A stretch of DNA of 64,000 nucleotides from Pigmentiphaga humi (GTDB lineage: Bacteria > Pseudomonadota > Gammaproteobacteria > Burkholderiales > Burkholderiaceae_B), in assembly GCF_900606115.1 (NCBI RefSeq), contig NZ_UWPJ01000009.1, positions 1 to 64,000 of the forward strand. Reading direction: 5' to 3'. Within the stretch, counting starts at the first letter, position 1. The number at the start of each line of letters is the position of its first letter. The translations under genes were made by a program, and so were the position numbers. The notes beneath the pieces are model-generated. The model saw only the letters and a list, made by a program, of their open reading frames with translations, did no database searches and was not told the DNA's origin. Below, piece after piece: positions 54,280 to 63,678 of this stretch.

Positions 54280-55223
54280 TCCAATTCTTCAGGTGTAATG
54301 ATCGACGTTCCCAGCTTGCCCACCACAATGCCGCCCGCCAGGTTGGCCCAGCGCATGGCCGTGTGCAGGTCCAGTCCGGCTGCGCGCATCACGGCCAGCG
54401 TGGCAATGACCGTATCGCCCGCGCCCGAAACGTCGAACACCTCGCGCGCCTGCGCCTCCACATGGTCGCGGCCCTCGGCCGTATACAGCGTCATCCCCAG
54501 TTCGGAGCGCGTCACCAGCAGCGCCTCCAGGTCGAGCGCCTGCCGAAGGTGCTGCGCGCGCTCGGCCAGTTGCTCCTCGTCGCGCCAGCGGCCCACGGCC
54601 TCGCGCATCTCTGCCTGGTTCGGCGTCACAAGCGTAGCGCCGCGATAACGGCTGTAGTCGTCGCCCTTGGGATCGACCAGGATCACGCAGCCGCGCGCCT
54701 TCGCCAGCGCGATCAACTCCGGGACCTGGTCGAGCACGCCCTTGGCATAGTCCGACAGCACCACCACGTCGTGATCGGCAAGATGCACCGCCACACGCGC
54801 CGCCAGGTTCGACAGCACGCCGGCCGGCGGGCGCTGCTCGAAATCGACCCGCAGCAACTGCTGCTGGCGTCCCATCACCCGCAGCTTGAGCGTCGTCGGC
54901 AAGACCGTATCGACCACCAGGTCGGCATGCACACCGCCTTCCTCGCACAGCCGCGCGATCGCCCGGCCCGAATCGTCCTCGCCCACCAGCCCCACCAGCG
55001 TGACGTGCGCGCCCAGCACAGCCGCGTTGCGCGCCACGTTGGCCGCTCCGCCCAGCCTGTCCTCGCTGCGCGACACATGCACCACCGGCACCGGCGCCTC
55101 CGGAGAAATGCGATGCACGTCGCCGAACCAATAGCGGTCCAGCATCACATCCCCCACCACCAATACCCGCGCCGCCGCGCGCTGCGCATCCGACGGAAAC
55201 GCCGTACCCGGCATCGCGCTCAT
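54261..55223 (-). CDS. rfaE: D-glycero-beta-D-manno-heptose-7-phosphate kinase (HldA/RfaE domain I)
   Basis: Predicted 320-residue ribokinase-family kinase phosphorylating heptose-7-phosphate at C1 for LPS core. [20 protein letters not shown] and EAPVPVVHV open the domain; the catalytic block is [20 protein letters not shown] (GAGD base) with [10 protein letters not shown] upstream. Only the kinase half is present; the adenylyltransferase half of E. coli HldE is absent and must be a separate protein. The last residues DPPPTR come from repeat copy 5. It lies 254 bases after lapB, with two repeat units in the gap. Confidence 0.95.
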   Translation of the reverse strand: MSAMPGTAFPSDAQRAAARVLVVGDVMLDRYWFGDVHRISPEAPVPVVHVSRSEDRLGGAANVARNAAVLGAHVTLVGLVGEDDSGRAIARLCEEGGVHADLVVDTVLPTTLKLRVMGRQQQLLRVDFEQRPPAGVLSNLAARVAVHLADHDVVVLSDYAKGVLDQVPELIALAKARGCVILVDPKGDDYSRYRGATLVTPNQAEMREAVGRWRDEEQLAERAQHLRQALDLEALLVTRSELGMTLYTAEGRDHVEAQAREVFDVSGAGDTVIATLAVMRAAGLDLHTAMRWANLAGGIVVGKLGTSIITPEELDPPPTR

Positions 55224-55334
55224 CCACGCACTCCCCTGTCGCTTCGTGACATCAACCCAAGCACCCTACTCTTCAATCGGAAAAAACGAACCAGCCCAAA
55301 CCCGCCACCTTCATAAATCGCCCGGAGGTTTTAG

Positions 55335-55411
55335 ACCCAGGGCACAGCGGATCCGGCTTTGCCGGTCCGTAAGTAGAGCCCCTTGAGGGGCGCCCGCAGG
55401 GCGTAGGGGTG
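55335..55411 (+). repeat. GC-rich hairpin repeat, copy 6 (variant, first half of a tandem)
   Basis: CCCAGGGCACAGCGGATCC followed by the GGC-TTT-GCC hairpin, then a variant tail CCCCTTGAGGGGCGCCCGCA and GGGCGTAGGGGTGG. It is followed immediately by partial copy 7, an arrangement repeated at 57630-57766. Confidence 0.8.
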
Positions 55412-55419
55412 GACTTCCC

Positions 55420-55472
55420 CTTCCGGTCCGCCAGTGCCGCCCCCCGGAGGGCGCGCGTAAGCGCGTAGGGGG
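55420..55472 (+). repeat. GC-rich hairpin repeat, copy 7 (partial, second half of a tandem, next to the lapB 3' end)
   Basis: Partial forward copy: TCCGGTCCGCCAGTGCCGCC, a CCCCCC/GGAGGG hairpin and GCGCGTAAGCGCGTAGGGGG. It ends six bases before the lapB stop codon (55478-55480, complement) on the opposite strand. Confidence 0.8.
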
Positions 55473-55477
55473 AGCTC

Positions 55478-56746
55478 CTACACCTCTTCAAGCCGCCGGG
55501 GCGCATAAGTCTCCCAGGCATTGCAGCCCGGGCACTGCCAATGAAACCGCTTGGCCTTGAAGCCGCAGGCCCGGCAGGCATAGCGGTCCAGGCGCTGCGT
55601 GTGCTTGTGTATCAGGCTGCGCATCAAGACCGCGTCGTCCGCCGGCGTCCAGGAAGACGGCGCTTCCGCCTGCGGATTGTTCAAGGCCACCACGTTGGCG
55701 GCAGCCTGTCGCTCGGTCGCGGCCTCCGGGGCCTGGTTCTTGGCGATTTGCGCCTCCAGCAGGCGATCAAGCCCCAGCAGCGACGGATTGCGCTGCAACG
55801 CCGAGCGCGCGAAATTCCAGGCCTGCGTCAGACCTCGCAGGCGCCGCAGGGCCTGGAAAATGGCATTGAACAAATCCAGCGAGGGATGACGCGCATAGTG
55901 GGCCTCCAACTGCGCCAGCCCCTCATCGGGCGTGCCTCGCGCCTCGTAGTTGGCCAGGATCCGATCGGCCACCAGGCCCGCATAATCGGGATGCCCGCTC
56001 AGCACCGACTCCAGATGCAGGCGCTCGGCGCGCAGGTCGCCCTCGCGCTTGGCGAGATCGGCCCGCATCATCGCAATCCGGACATGCGGCACTGCATCGC
56101 TGCCCTGCTGCGCCTGCACGGATGCGTGCGTCGCCGCATCCAGCGCCGCATGGGCCGCCTCCAGATTGCTCGCCGCCAGCGCGGCGGCCGCTTCTTCGCA
56201 ATGGAAATGCACCGCCTGCGGCACGGGTTCGTCGATCAGGCCCTGCAGCGCCTGCACCGCCATGATGGCATTCGGCCAATCGCGCTCCGTCTCATGGATG
56301 CGAATCAAAGCGCGCAAGGCATCCGGCGCGAAACGCGTGCCCTTCAATTGATCGAAGGCCGACTCCGCCCGATCCAGCATCCCCGCACGCAGATAATCCT
56401 GCGCCAGCTCATGCAACGCCTGCTCGCGCTGCTCAGACGGCAGATCCGCACGCTGCAACAGATTCTGGTGCACGCGAATCGCGCGCTCGATCTCGCCGCG
56501 CCGGCGAAACAAGCTGCCCAGCGCGAAATGCAATTCGATGGTTTCAGGGTCGAGCTTGGCCACCTCGATAAACGCATCGATGGCCCGGTCGTGCTGCTCG
56601 TTCAGCAGGAAATTCAGACCGCGAAAATACGAATCGGGCAGATTGCGATGCTCCGACAGCATTTGCCGGATATCCACGCGCGCAGCCACCCACCCCAGGC
56701 CGAACAGCACCGGGACGGCAATCAGCCACCAAGGTTCGAAATCCAC
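55478..56746 (-). CDS. lapB: Lipopolysaccharide assembly protein B (LapB/YciM)
   Basis: Predicted 422-residue membrane-anchored TPR protein that tunes LPS synthesis by steering LpxC to FtsH. An N-terminal helix (LIAVPVLFGLGWVAARVDIRQM) is followed by many TPR units, for example IDAFIEVAKLDPETIELHFA and ALGSLFRRRGEIERAIRVHQ. The C-terminal rubredoxin-like metal site is CRACGFKAKRFHWQCPGCNA (two CxxC pairs, about 392-410). It lies nine bases after lapA; both are typical partners. Confidence 0.96.
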   Translation of the reverse strand: MDFEPWWLIAVPVLFGLGWVAARVDIRQMLSEHRNLPDSYFRGLNFLLNEQHDRAIDAFIEVAKLDPETIELHFALGSLFRRRGEIERAIRVHQNLLQRADLPSEQREQALHELAQDYLRAGMLDRAESAFDQLKGTRFAPDALRALIRIHETERDWPNAIMAVQALQGLIDEPVPQAVHFHCEEAAAALAASNLEAAHAALDAATHASVQAQQGSDAVPHVRIAMMRADLAKREGDLRAERLHLESVLSGHPDYAGLVADRILANYEARGTPDEGLAQLEAHYARHPSLDLFNAIFQALRRLRGLTQAWNFARSALQRNPSLLGLDRLLEAQIAKNQAPEAATERQAAANVVALNNPQAEAPSSWTPADDAVLMRSLIHKHTQRLDRYACRACGFKAKRFHWQCPGCNAWETYAPRRLEEV

Positions 56747-56755
56747 GTATGCGCC

Positions 56756-57073
56756 TTACATAGGGGCCATGGGAAGCACCACATCCGGCGATGGTGGAGC
56801 ATCCGCGGCCGACGCCGATCCCGCCCTGGCCTGCTCCACTTCCCGCCGCAACGCCGCGATCTCGCGGCGGCGGCGCATCACGCTCGGCACGGTCAACAAC
56901 AGGCCGAATACCGTTCCCACCACGAAGCTGGCCAGCATCACGACGATCAGCGGGACCTCGCTGATCAGATGATCGGCGAAGAAATACACGGTCACCCGAT
57001 CGGTATTCTTGAGTGCGAACAGCAGAACCACGACGAATACGACCAGCCTCAGCGCCCAGACGAGATATCGCAT
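56756..57073 (-). CDS. lapA: Lipopolysaccharide assembly protein A (LapA/YciS, DUF1049)
   Basis: Predicted 105-residue inner-membrane protein that works with LapB. Two helices (about 5-22 and 40-63) frame the LapA hallmark ALKNTDRVTVYFFADHLISEVPL in parts, and a short coiled coil MRRRREIAALRREVEQARA follows. The last ~25 residues are Ala/Pro-rich. Its leader contains repeat copy 8, and a strong terminator (57223-57256) lies between it and ihfB, so lapAB probably have their own promoter downstream of that terminator. Confidence 0.92.
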   Translation of the reverse strand: MRYLVWALRLVVFVVVLLFALKNTDRVTVYFFADHLISEVPLIVVMLASFVVGTVFGLLLTVPSVMRRRREIAALRREVEQARAGSASAADAPPSPDVVLPMAPM

Positions 57074-57116
57074 GGCAGGGAACTCCCTGGTGGGTTATCA
57101 GGATTGGGATTGTAGC

Positions 57117-57195
57117 CCACCCCCTACGCCCTTCGGGCGCCCCTCGAGGGGCGGCACTGGCGGACCGGCAAAGCCGGATCCGCGGTGCCCTGGGT
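57117..57195 (-). repeat. GC-rich hairpin repeat, copy 8 (upstream of lapA)
   Basis: Reverse-oriented copy: CACCCCCTACGCCCTTCGGG, a CGCCCCTCGAGGGGCG hairpin, GGACCGGCAAAGCCGGATCC and GCGGTGCCCTGGGT. On the minus strand its G-rich end faces lapA, as copy 3 faces rlmH, but about 45 bases separate them. Confidence 0.83.
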
Positions 57196-57216
57196 AGCAA
57201 TGGCCATGGCTCCTCC

Positions 57217-57256
57217 AAAAAAACAACCCCGGCAGCCCAAAAGCTGTCGGGGTTGT
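57217..57256 (-). terminator. Rho-independent terminator of ihfB
   Basis: On the minus strand a 14-base stem (57256-57243 with 57236-57223; one G:T pair) is followed by seven T (57223-57217). It begins about 30 bases after the ihfB stop and separates ihfB from the lapAB-rfaE genes. Confidence 0.93.
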
Positions 57257-57286
57257 CCTTTGCCGGCAATCCGATTGCCTAGAGCT

Positions 57287-57598
57287 TCAACTCCCGGCGG
57301 AAACTTCCGCAGGAGCATCCACCCGTTCCCGCAATTCCTTGCCCGCCTTGAAATGCGGCACCCGTTTCTCAGGCACCAGCACCTTTTCGCCGGACTTGGG
57401 ATTGCGCCCGATGCGCGGCGGCCGCTTGGACAGCGAAAAACTGCCGAAACCACGAATCTCGATGCGCTGCCCCTCCGAAAGAGACTGAGCCATCGCATCG
57501 AGGATGGTCTTCACGGCGTAATCGGCATCCTTGGCCACCAACTGCGGATACCGCGTGGCCAATCGGGCGATCAACTCGGATTTCGTCATGGAGTTCAT
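57287..57598 (-). CDS. ihfB: Integration host factor beta subunit
   Basis: Predicted 103-residue DNA-bending protein of the HU/IHF family. [20 protein letters not shown], the [27 protein letters not shown] arm (with GFGSF and RNPKTG-like motifs, read in parts) and [19 protein letters not shown] are diagnostic. The ATG at 57598 (MNSMTKSEL) has GAGG five bases upstream; the ATG at 57589 gives the E. coli-type N-terminus and is the alternative. It lies after rpsA, the usual rpsA-ihfB order. Confidence 0.96.
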   Translation of the reverse strand: MNSMTKSELIARLATRYPQLVAKDADYAVKTILDAMAQSLSEGQRIEIRGFGSFSLSKRPPRIGRNPKSGEKVLVPEKRVPHFKAGKELRERVDAPAEVSAGS

Positions 57599-57629
57599 AA
57601 GGACCTCATGCGAGCTTCCTGACCCCACC

Positions 57630-57706
57630 CCCAGGGCACCGCGGATCCGGCTTTGCCGGTCCGCCGGTGCCGCCCCTTGAGGGGCGCCCGAAGGGCGTAG
57701 GGGTGG
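57630..57706 (+). repeat. GC-rich hairpin repeat, copy 9 (variant, first half of a tandem)
   Basis: CCCAGGGCACCGCGGATCC, the GGC-TTT-GCC hairpin, and the variant tail CCCCTTGAGGGGCGCCCGAA followed by GGGCGTAGGGGTGGG. Same subtype and order as copy 6 at 55335. Confidence 0.83.
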
Positions 57707-57711
57707 GTTTC

Positions 57712-57766
57712 CCTGCCGGTCCGCCAGTGCCGCCCCCTGGGGGGCGCGCGAAGCGCGTAGGGGGGG
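57712..57766 (+). repeat. GC-rich hairpin repeat, copy 10 (partial, second half of a tandem, next to the rpsA 3' end)
   Basis: Partial forward copy: GCCGGTCCGCCAGTGCCGCC, a CCCCC/GGGGGG hairpin, GCGCGCGAAGCGCGTAGGGG. It abuts the rpsA stop codon (57773-57775, complement). Confidence 0.83.
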
Positions 57767-57772
57767 ACTTAA

Positions 57773-59479
57773 TTAATTGCTTTGCTGGTCGAGCTTGGCC
57801 TTCAGCAGGGCGCCCAGGTTCGTCGTACCCGACGAAGCGCTGGCATCGGACATGCGCTGGATGGCATCAGCCGTCTCGGCGCTGTCCTTGGCCTTGATCG
57901 AGAGCTGGATCGAACGCGTCTTGCGGTCGATGTTCAGGATCATGGCGTCGATGTTGTCGCCGGCCTTCAGCACCGTGGTGGCGTCTTCCACGCGGCCCGA
58001 GGAGATCTCGGAAGCGCGCAGGTAGCCTTCGACGTCGACCGACAGGGTCACGACGGCGCCCTTGGCTTCGACCGACTTCACGGTGCCCTGGACGACGGCG
58101 CCCTTGTCATGGGTGGCCACGAAGTTGTTGAAGGGATCGCCTTCCAGCTGCTTGATGCCCAGCGAGATGCGTTCCTTGTCGGTATCGATGCCCAGCACCA
58201 CGGCCTCGACCTCGTCGCCCTTCTTGAAGTTGCGCACGGCTTCTTCGCCGGATTCGCTCCAGGACAGGTCGGACAGGTGCACCAGGCCGTCGATGCCGCC
58301 AGGCAGGCCGACGAACACGCCGAAGTCGGTGATCGACTTGATGGCGCCGCGGACCTTGTCGCCCCGCTTGTGGTTGATCGAGAACTCTTCCCACGGGTTC
58401 GGGCGGCACTGCTTCATGCCCAGCGAGATGCGGCGACGGTCTTCGTCGATCTCCAGGACCATGACTTCCACTTCGTCGCCCAGGGTGACGACCTTCTTGG
58501 GATCGACGTTCTTGTTGGTCCAGTCCATTTCGGACACGTGCACCAGGCCTTCGATGCCGGCTTCGACTTCCACGAACGCGCCGTAGTCGGTCAGGTTGGT
58601 GACCTTGCCGAACAGGCGGGTGCCCTGCGGATAGCGGCGAGCCAGGCCGACCCACGGATCTTCGCCCAGTTGCTTGACGCCCAGCGAGACGCGGTTCTTT
58701 TCCTGGTCGAACTTGAGGACCTTGGCCTGGATTTCCTGGCCGACGGACAGGACTTCCGAGGGGTGACGCACACGGCGCCATGCCAGGTCGGTGATGTGCA
58801 GCAGGCCGTCGATGCCGCCGAGGTCGACGAACGCACCGTAGTCGGTGATGTTCTTGACCACGCCATTGACGATGGCACCTTCGTGCAGCGTCTCGAGCAG
58901 CTTCTGGCGCTCTTCGCCCATGTTGGCCTCGAGCACGGCGCGGCGCGACAGCACGACGTTGTTGCGCTTGCGATCGAGCTTGATGACCTTGAATTCGAGG
59001 GTCTTGCCTTCGTACGGGGTGGTGTCCTTGACGGGACGCAGGTCGACCAGCGAACCCGGCAGGAAGGCGCGGATCGCGTTGGTCATGACGGTCAGGCCGC
59101 CCTTGACCTTGCCGGTGATGGTGCCGGTAACCAGGTCGCCGGATTCCAGCGCCTTCTCCAGCTGCAGCCAGGCGGCCAGGCGCTTGGCGCGGTCGCGCGA
59201 CAGCACGGTGTCGCCGTAGCCGTTTTCCAGCGCGTCGATGGCCACCGAGACGAAATCGCCTTCGGAAACTTCCAGCTCGCCCTTGTCGTCGAGGAACTCC
59301 TCGAGGGGGATCAGGGCCTCGGACTTCAGACCGGCATTGACCACGACGAAGTTATGGTCGATGCGCACCACCTCGGCGGTGATGACTTCGCCAGATTTCA
59401 TTTCCTGGCGCTTGATGCTTTCTTCGAACAGGGCGGCAAAGCTTTCTTCGCCGGCAGGGGCTTGGGAAACCGAAGACAT
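57773..59479 (-). CDS. rpsA: 30S ribosomal protein S1
   Basis: Predicted 568-residue mRNA-binding ribosomal protein with six S1 motifs. [30 protein letters not shown] is followed by repeats such as [31 protein letters not shown] and [32 protein letters not shown] (each read in parts). The CPNPW-like block [12 protein letters not shown] is typical. Length is close to E. coli (557). The 137-base leader after cmk includes a CCTCAGCAATGAGG hairpin and may support autogenous control, as in E. coli. It precedes ihfB. Confidence 0.98.
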   Translation of the reverse strand: MSSVSQAPAGEESFAALFEESIKRQEMKSGEVITAEVVRIDHNFVVVNAGLKSEALIPLEEFLDDKGELEVSEGDFVSVAIDALENGYGDTVLSRDRAKRLAAWLQLEKALESGDLVTGTITGKVKGGLTVMTNAIRAFLPGSLVDLRPVKDTTPYEGKTLEFKVIKLDRKRNNVVLSRRAVLEANMGEERQKLLETLHEGAIVNGVVKNITDYGAFVDLGGIDGLLHITDLAWRRVRHPSEVLSVGQEIQAKVLKFDQEKNRVSLGVKQLGEDPWVGLARRYPQGTRLFGKVTNLTDYGAFVEVEAGIEGLVHVSEMDWTNKNVDPKKVVTLGDEVEVMVLEIDEDRRRISLGMKQCRPNPWEEFSINHKRGDKVRGAIKSITDFGVFVGLPGGIDGLVHLSDLSWSESGEEAVRNFKKGDEVEAVVLGIDTDKERISLGIKQLEGDPFNNFVATHDKGAVVQGTVKSVEAKGAVVTLSVDVEGYLRASEISSGRVEDATTVLKAGDNIDAMILNIDRKTRSIQLSIKAKDSAETADAIQRMSDASASSGTTNLGALLKAKLDQQSN

Positions 59480-59616
59480 TGTTGAGTGTTACCGGGTTAC
59501 GCACTTCATGGGGGCGGCCGAGACATTCGGCCTGACACCGCACCAATCGGTGGAGTTGCACAACCTCATTGCTGAGGACCTAAACTTGGGATGCTGCTCT
59601 ACTGCTGGACTCGCGG

Positions 59617-60306
59617 CTAGGCGCCGCGGCTGGCTGCGCGCTGGTGCCACCGTTCGTGCCACCAGGCCATGACCTGGGCCACCGTCTCGTCTATCGTGAG
59701 GTGGGAGGAATCGAGCACCAGGGCGTCGTGCGCGGCGGCCAGCGGCGCCAAAGCTCTCTGGGTATCGCGGGCATCCCGCGCCTCCAGATCGCGCAAAAGG
59801 GTTAAGAGGTTAGCCGAAAAACCCTTTTCGATCAACTGTTTATAGCGTCGCTGGGCACGCGCCTCGGCGCTGGCCACCAGGAATATCTTGAGGTCGGCAT
59901 CCGGAAAAACAACCGTCCCCATGTCGCGGCCGTCGGCCACCAAGCCCGGCGCCGCGCGGAATGCGCGCTGACGCTCCAGCAGCGCGGCCCGCACCGGCGC
60001 CAGCGTGGCCACCTGCGAGGCCAGGCTGCCGACGTCCTCGCGCCGGATGTCGGCGCTTACGTCGCGCCCCGACATCGCTACCGTTCCATCGCCGAATCGA
60101 ACGTCCAGCGCCTGGGCCGCGGCAGCCGCCCGTCCGACGTCGTCGGCCGCAATACCCTGTTCCAGGCAGGCCAGCGCCGTCAGGCGGTACAGCGCCCCGC
60201 TATCCAGCAAATGCCAGCCCAATTGCCCGGCCACCCGGGAAGCGACCGTTCCCTTGCCCGAGGCCGTAGGGCCGTCGATGGCGATCATCGGTATCCGTTC
60301 GGCCAT
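59617..60306 (-). CDS. cmk: Cytidylate kinase
   Basis: Predicted 229-residue kinase phosphorylating CMP and d[25 protein letters not shown] carries the P-loop [46 protein letters not shown] and [19 protein letters not shown] (read in parts) are diagnostic. Length matches E. coli (227). An ATG four codons earlier (MDVNM) is in frame; 60306 best fits the family. It lies 23 bases after aroA, the typical aroA-cmk-rpsA order. Confidence 0.96.
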   Translation of the reverse strand: MAERIPMIAIDGPTASGKGTVASRVAGQLGWHLLDSGALYRLTALACLEQGIAADDVGRAAAAAQALDVRFGDGTVAMSGRDVSADIRREDVGSLASQVATLAPVRAALLERQRAFRAAPGLVADGRDMGTVVFPDADLKIFLVASAEARAQRRYKQLIEKGFSANLLTLLRDLEARDARDTQRALAPLAAAHDALVLDSSHLTIDETVAQVMAWWHERWHQRAASRGA

Positions 60307-60329
60307 ATTCACATCCATCCCATCGAGAT

Positions 60330-61667
60330 TCAAGCCACCAGCCCGCCATAGACGTCGAAATACGTCGGAAAAGTCTTGCTCACGCAGCCGGGATCGAGAA
60401 TGCGCACCGCCGCCGGGCCGAAGGCCGCCAGCGAGAAACACATGGCCATGCGGTGGTCGTCCCAGGTACCGATCTCGGCCGCCCGCCAGGCGGCGGGCGG
60501 CGTGATGGACAGGCTGTCCGGCGTCGCCTCGACCGTTGCGCCCAGCTTGGCCAGTTCGGTCTGCATCGCGTGGATGCGATCGGTTTCCTTGACCCGCCAG
60601 CTGGCGATGTTGCGCAGCCGGCACGGGCCGTCGGCATACAGCGCCAGCACCGCCGCCGTCATGGCCGCGTCGGGAATCAGGTTGAAATCGGCATCGAAGG
60701 CCTTCAAGCGCGCGCCTTCGGCGACTTGCACGCCGCGCGTCTCGATCCAGTCCGGCCCCATTTCCACCTCGGCGCCCATGGTCCGCAGCGTCTCGGCAAA
60801 CGCCACGTCGCCCTGAATGCTGTCGCGGCCCACCCCGGTAACTCGCACCGGCCCGCCGCCTATGGCCCCCAGCGCGAGGAAATACGATGCCGACGAGGCA
60901 TCTCCTTCGACCAGCATGTGCCCCGGCGAGCGGTAGCGCGCGCCGGCAGGCACGACGAAGCGGCTCCAGCCCTCGCGGGCGACGCTCACGCCGTAACGGC
61001 GCATCAGGTTCAGCGTCATCTCCACATAGGGCTTGGAGATGAGCTCGCCTTCGACCTCGATGGCGAAATCCTGCCCCGTGGCCTGCACCGCCAGCGGCGC
61101 GGCCAGCAGCAGCGCGGTCAGGAACTGGCTGGAGACCGAGCCCTTGACGCACACCGGGCGCGACAGATCGGGCCGTCCGCAACCGACGGCCAAGGGCGGA
61201 TAGCCCTCCCTGCCCTGGTAATCGACCCGGGCGCCCAGCATTCGCAAGGCATCCACGAGGTCGCCGATGGGCCGCTCGTGCATGCGCGGCACGCCGCTCA
61301 GCACGTACTGGCCGCCCATCATCGCCAGCGCGGCGGTCAAGGGGCGGATGGCGGTGCCGGCATTGCCCATGAACAAGTCGGCCCGCTGCTGCGGAAAACG
61401 CTGCGCCCCCGTCACGAGCACTTCGTCCGGACGCGCGCCTTGCTCGACCTCGATGCCCAATGCGCGCAAGGCGGCCAGCATGACGCGGGTGTCGTCCGAA
61501 TCGAGCAGCCCGCTCAGCCGGGTCGTTCCCTCGGCCAGCGCAGACAACAGCAGGACGCGGTTCGAGATGCTCTTGGATCCCGGCAGCGCGACCGTGCCGT
61601 GGGCGGACCGGACCCGGGCCAGGTCCAGATGCGGAGGATAAGGATGGGCGTTGCTCATTGCATTCAT
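60330..61667 (-). CDS. aroA: 5-enolpyruvylshikimate-3-phosphate synthase
   Basis: Predicted 445-residue EPSP synthase of the shikimate pathway. The N-terminal block [20 protein letters not shown], the signature [18 protein letters not shown] (NAGTAxR, PEP site), the [14 protein letters not shown] region and the C-terminal [20 protein letters not shown] and [17 protein letters not shown] are clear. The ATG at 61667 overlaps the tyrA stop (ATGA); the next ATG at 61658 is also possible. Last aromatic gene of the operon. Confidence 0.97.
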   Translation of the reverse strand: MNAMSNAHPYPPHLDLARVRSAHGTVALPGSKSISNRVLLLSALAEGTTRLSGLLDSDDTRVMLAALRALGIEVEQGARPDEVLVTGAQRFPQQRADLFMGNAGTAIRPLTAALAMMGGQYVLSGVPRMHERPIGDLVDALRMLGARVDYQGREGYPPLAVGCGRPDLSRPVCVKGSVSSQFLTALLLAAPLAVQATGQDFAIEVEGELISKPYVEMTLNLMRRYGVSVAREGWSRFVVPAGARYRSPGHMLVEGDASSASYFLALGAIGGGPVRVTGVGRDSIQGDVAFAETLRTMGAEVEMGPDWIETRGVQVAEGARLKAFDADFNLIPDAAMTAAVLALYADGPCRLRNIASWRVKETDRIHAMQTELAKLGATVEATPDSLSITPPAAWRAAEIGTWDDHRMAMCFSLAAFGPAAVRILDPGCVSKTFPTYFDVYGGLVA

Positions 61668-62581
61668 TCCGTCGTGCCGGAAGATTCCGGTTGTTCGGCG
61701 CGCCAGCAGCGCCGCGCGGCGGAGATGGCGGCCAGCCGCTCGCGCAGCGCCGACCCGTCGCCCTCGCGCATGGTCTGTTCGAGGCGCTCCAGTTCCTGAC
61801 GGATCGCCGCCGTCTCGGCCAGCATCGCCTCCCGGTTGGCCAGGAAGATGTCGCGCCACATTTCCGGCGAACCGCCGGCAATGCGGGTGAAATCGCGAAA
61901 GCCGCTGCCGGCCAGATCCATCCTCAGAGCCGCATCGGGGGTGGAGAGCACCTGGCCCATGAACGCGAAGGCCAGCAGATGCGGCACGTGGCTGACCGAC
62001 GCCAGCACGGTGTCGTGCTCGGCGGCGGACATATCGCGAACGAGGGCGCCGCAAGCCTGCCATGCCTGCCGGACGAGTTCGACCGAAGCGGCGGGATTCT
62101 CCGCCAGCGGCGTCAGGATGACGGTACGCTGGCGGTACAGCTCGGCGAATGCCGCGGCCGGGCCGCTCTGCTCGCTGCCGGCGATGGGATGGCCGGGCAC
62201 GAATTGCCCGACCCGATCGCCCAGCGCCCGGCGCGCAGCAGCGACGACGTCCGACTTCGTGCTGCCGGCATCGGTAACGATGGTATGCGGCCCCAGATGC
62301 GGCGCCAGCGCGCACAGCGTCGGCTCGGTCGCCCCTACGGGCACGGCCACCAGGACCAGGTCGGCGCGCGCCGCCTCTTCGAGCGTCGCGATACGGTCCA
62401 CCAGGCCCAATCGGCGGGCCTGCTCGAGCGAACCCGCCCGGCGCCCCACCCCGAGCACCTCGCCGACCGCGCCGGCTTGGCGCAGCGCCGCGGCGAAAGA
62501 GCCGCCGATCAGCCCGACGCCGACCACCGCAAGCGCGGGAATCAGCGGCCCGCCGCCGGACGCCGCCTCTGGAGAAGACAT
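61664..62581 (-). CDS. tyrA: Prephenate dehydrogenase
   Basis: Predicted 305-residue NAD(P)-dependent dehydrogenase of tyrosine synthesis. [20 protein letters not shown] is the GxGxxGG Rossmann motif; [40 protein letters not shown] and [10 protein letters not shown] are TyrA-type active-site blocks (His in GHPIAG). No fused chorismate mutase or ACT domain. The ATG at 62581 is 14 bases after the pheA stop; the upstream extension (Gly/Arg-rich) was rejected. It overlaps aroA by four bases. Confidence 0.95.
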   Translation of the reverse strand: MSSPEAASGGGPLIPALAVVGVGLIGGSFAAALRQAGAVGEVLGVGRRAGSLEQARRLGLVDRIATLEEAARADLVLVAVPVGATEPTLCALAPHLGPHTIVTDAGSTKSDVVAAARRALGDRVGQFVPGHPIAGSEQSGPAAAFAELYRQRTVILTPLAENPAASVELVRQAWQACGALVRDMSAAEHDTVLASVSHVPHLLAFAFMGQVLSTPDAALRMDLAGSGFRDFTRIAGGSPEMWRDIFLANREAMLAETAAIRQELERLEQTMREGDGSALRERLAAISAARRCWRAEQPESSGTTE

Positions 62582-62595
62582 GCCCCGCGCCCCGC

Positions 62596-63678
62596 TCAAG
62601 AGGTTACCGGGTAGGACCCGAGCACCTTGATGAACGCCACGCGCGCCTTGAGCGCGGCCAGCGCCGCGGCCACCGCGGGGTCCTGCCAGTGTCCTTCGAT
62701 ATCCACGTAGAAGTAATACTCCCATTGGCCGGTGCGGGCGGGACGGGATTCCAGGCGCGTCATGGACACGCCGTTCTCGGCCAGCGGCGCCAGCATGCGG
62801 TAGACCGCGCCGGCTTCATTGGGCACTGCCAGGATCAGGCTGGTCTTGTCGCGGCCCGAGGGCGCATTGTCGATATGGCCGATGGCGAAGAAGCGGGTCC
62901 GGTTGTGCGGATCGTCCTGGATGCCGGCGGCCACGATCTTCAGCCCCCAGCGCTGTGCCGCCTGCTCGCCTGCAATGGCCGCGACCGTGGGGTCCTCGGC
63001 GGCCAGGCGGGCGGCCTCGGCATTGCTGGCGGCCGATGCGCGCGCCAGGCCCGGATGATGGTCGGACAGCCAGCCCTGGCACTGCGCCAGCGACTGCGGA
63101 TGGGACCGGACGATGGTCACGCCGTCCAGCGTGCCGCTGCGGGTCATCAGGCATTGCACCACGGGCACGGAGCGTTCGCCGATGACCTTGGCCGACGAGG
63201 TCAGCAGCAGGTCCAGCGTGCGATTGACCGCGCCTTCGTTGGAATTTTCCAGCGGCACAATGCCGAAATCGGCGCGGCGCGTCTCGACCGAGCGGAACAC
63301 CTCGTCGATGGTCCCGCACGAGTCGGCATCCACGGCATGGCCGAAATGCGCCAGCACGGCCTGCTCCGAATACGTGCCCTGCGGCCCCAGGTAGGCCACG
63401 CGCGGACGCTGCTCGAGACCGCGGCAGGCCGACATGATTTCGCCCCAGATGGCCGCCAGGGCGGACGCCGGCAGCGGACCGCCGTTCAGCTCCTGCAGGC
63501 GGCGAATGACCTGGGCTTCGCGCTCGGGGCGCAGCACGACGCCGGCATGGTCCTCTTTGGCCGCGCCCACGGCCTGCGCGGTGCGCGCGCGCTCGGACAA
63601 CAGTTCCAGCAACTGCGCATCGATGGCGTCGATGCGCTCGCGCAGCGGCGTCAGTTTCTTCTGCAGTTCGTCAGCCAT
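62596..63678 (-). CDS. pheA: Bifunctional chorismate mutase/prephenate dehydratase
   Basis: Predicted 360-residue P-protein of phenylalanine synthesis. An AroQ chorismate mutase ([20 protein letters not shown], ~1-95), a dehydratase domain ([20 protein letters not shown] and [20 protein letters not shown]) and a C-terminal ACT domain with the Phe-binding ESRP motif ([20 protein letters not shown]) are all intact, so feedback inhibition by phenylalanine is expected. The ATG overlaps the serC end by eight bases (ATGGCTGA). Confidence 0.97.
   Translation of the reverse strand: MADELQKKLTPLRERIDAIDAQLLELLSERARTAQAVGAAKEDHAGVVLRPEREAQVIRRLQELNGGPLPASALAAIWGEIMSACRGLEQRPRVAYLGPQGTYSEQAVLAHFGHAVDADSCGTIDEVFRSVETRRADFGIVPLENSNEGAVNRTLDLLLTSSAKVIGERSVPVVQCLMTRSGTLDGVTIVRSHPQSLAQCQGWLSDHHPGLARASAASNAEAARLAAEDPTVAAIAGEQAAQRWGLKIVAAGIQDDPHNRTRFFAIGHIDNAPSGRDKTSLILAVPNEAGAVYRMLAPLAENGVSMTRLESRPARTGQWEYYFYVDIEGHWQDPAVAAALAALKARVAFIKVLGSYPVTS

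Noticed and set aside
59617-61881. A 754-codon open frame running through cmk and antisense to no stop over aroA
   Set aside because: Only the last 229 codons are Cmk. The upstream part is Arg/Pro/Gly-rich frame-shifted reading of aroA, typical of GC-rich DNA.
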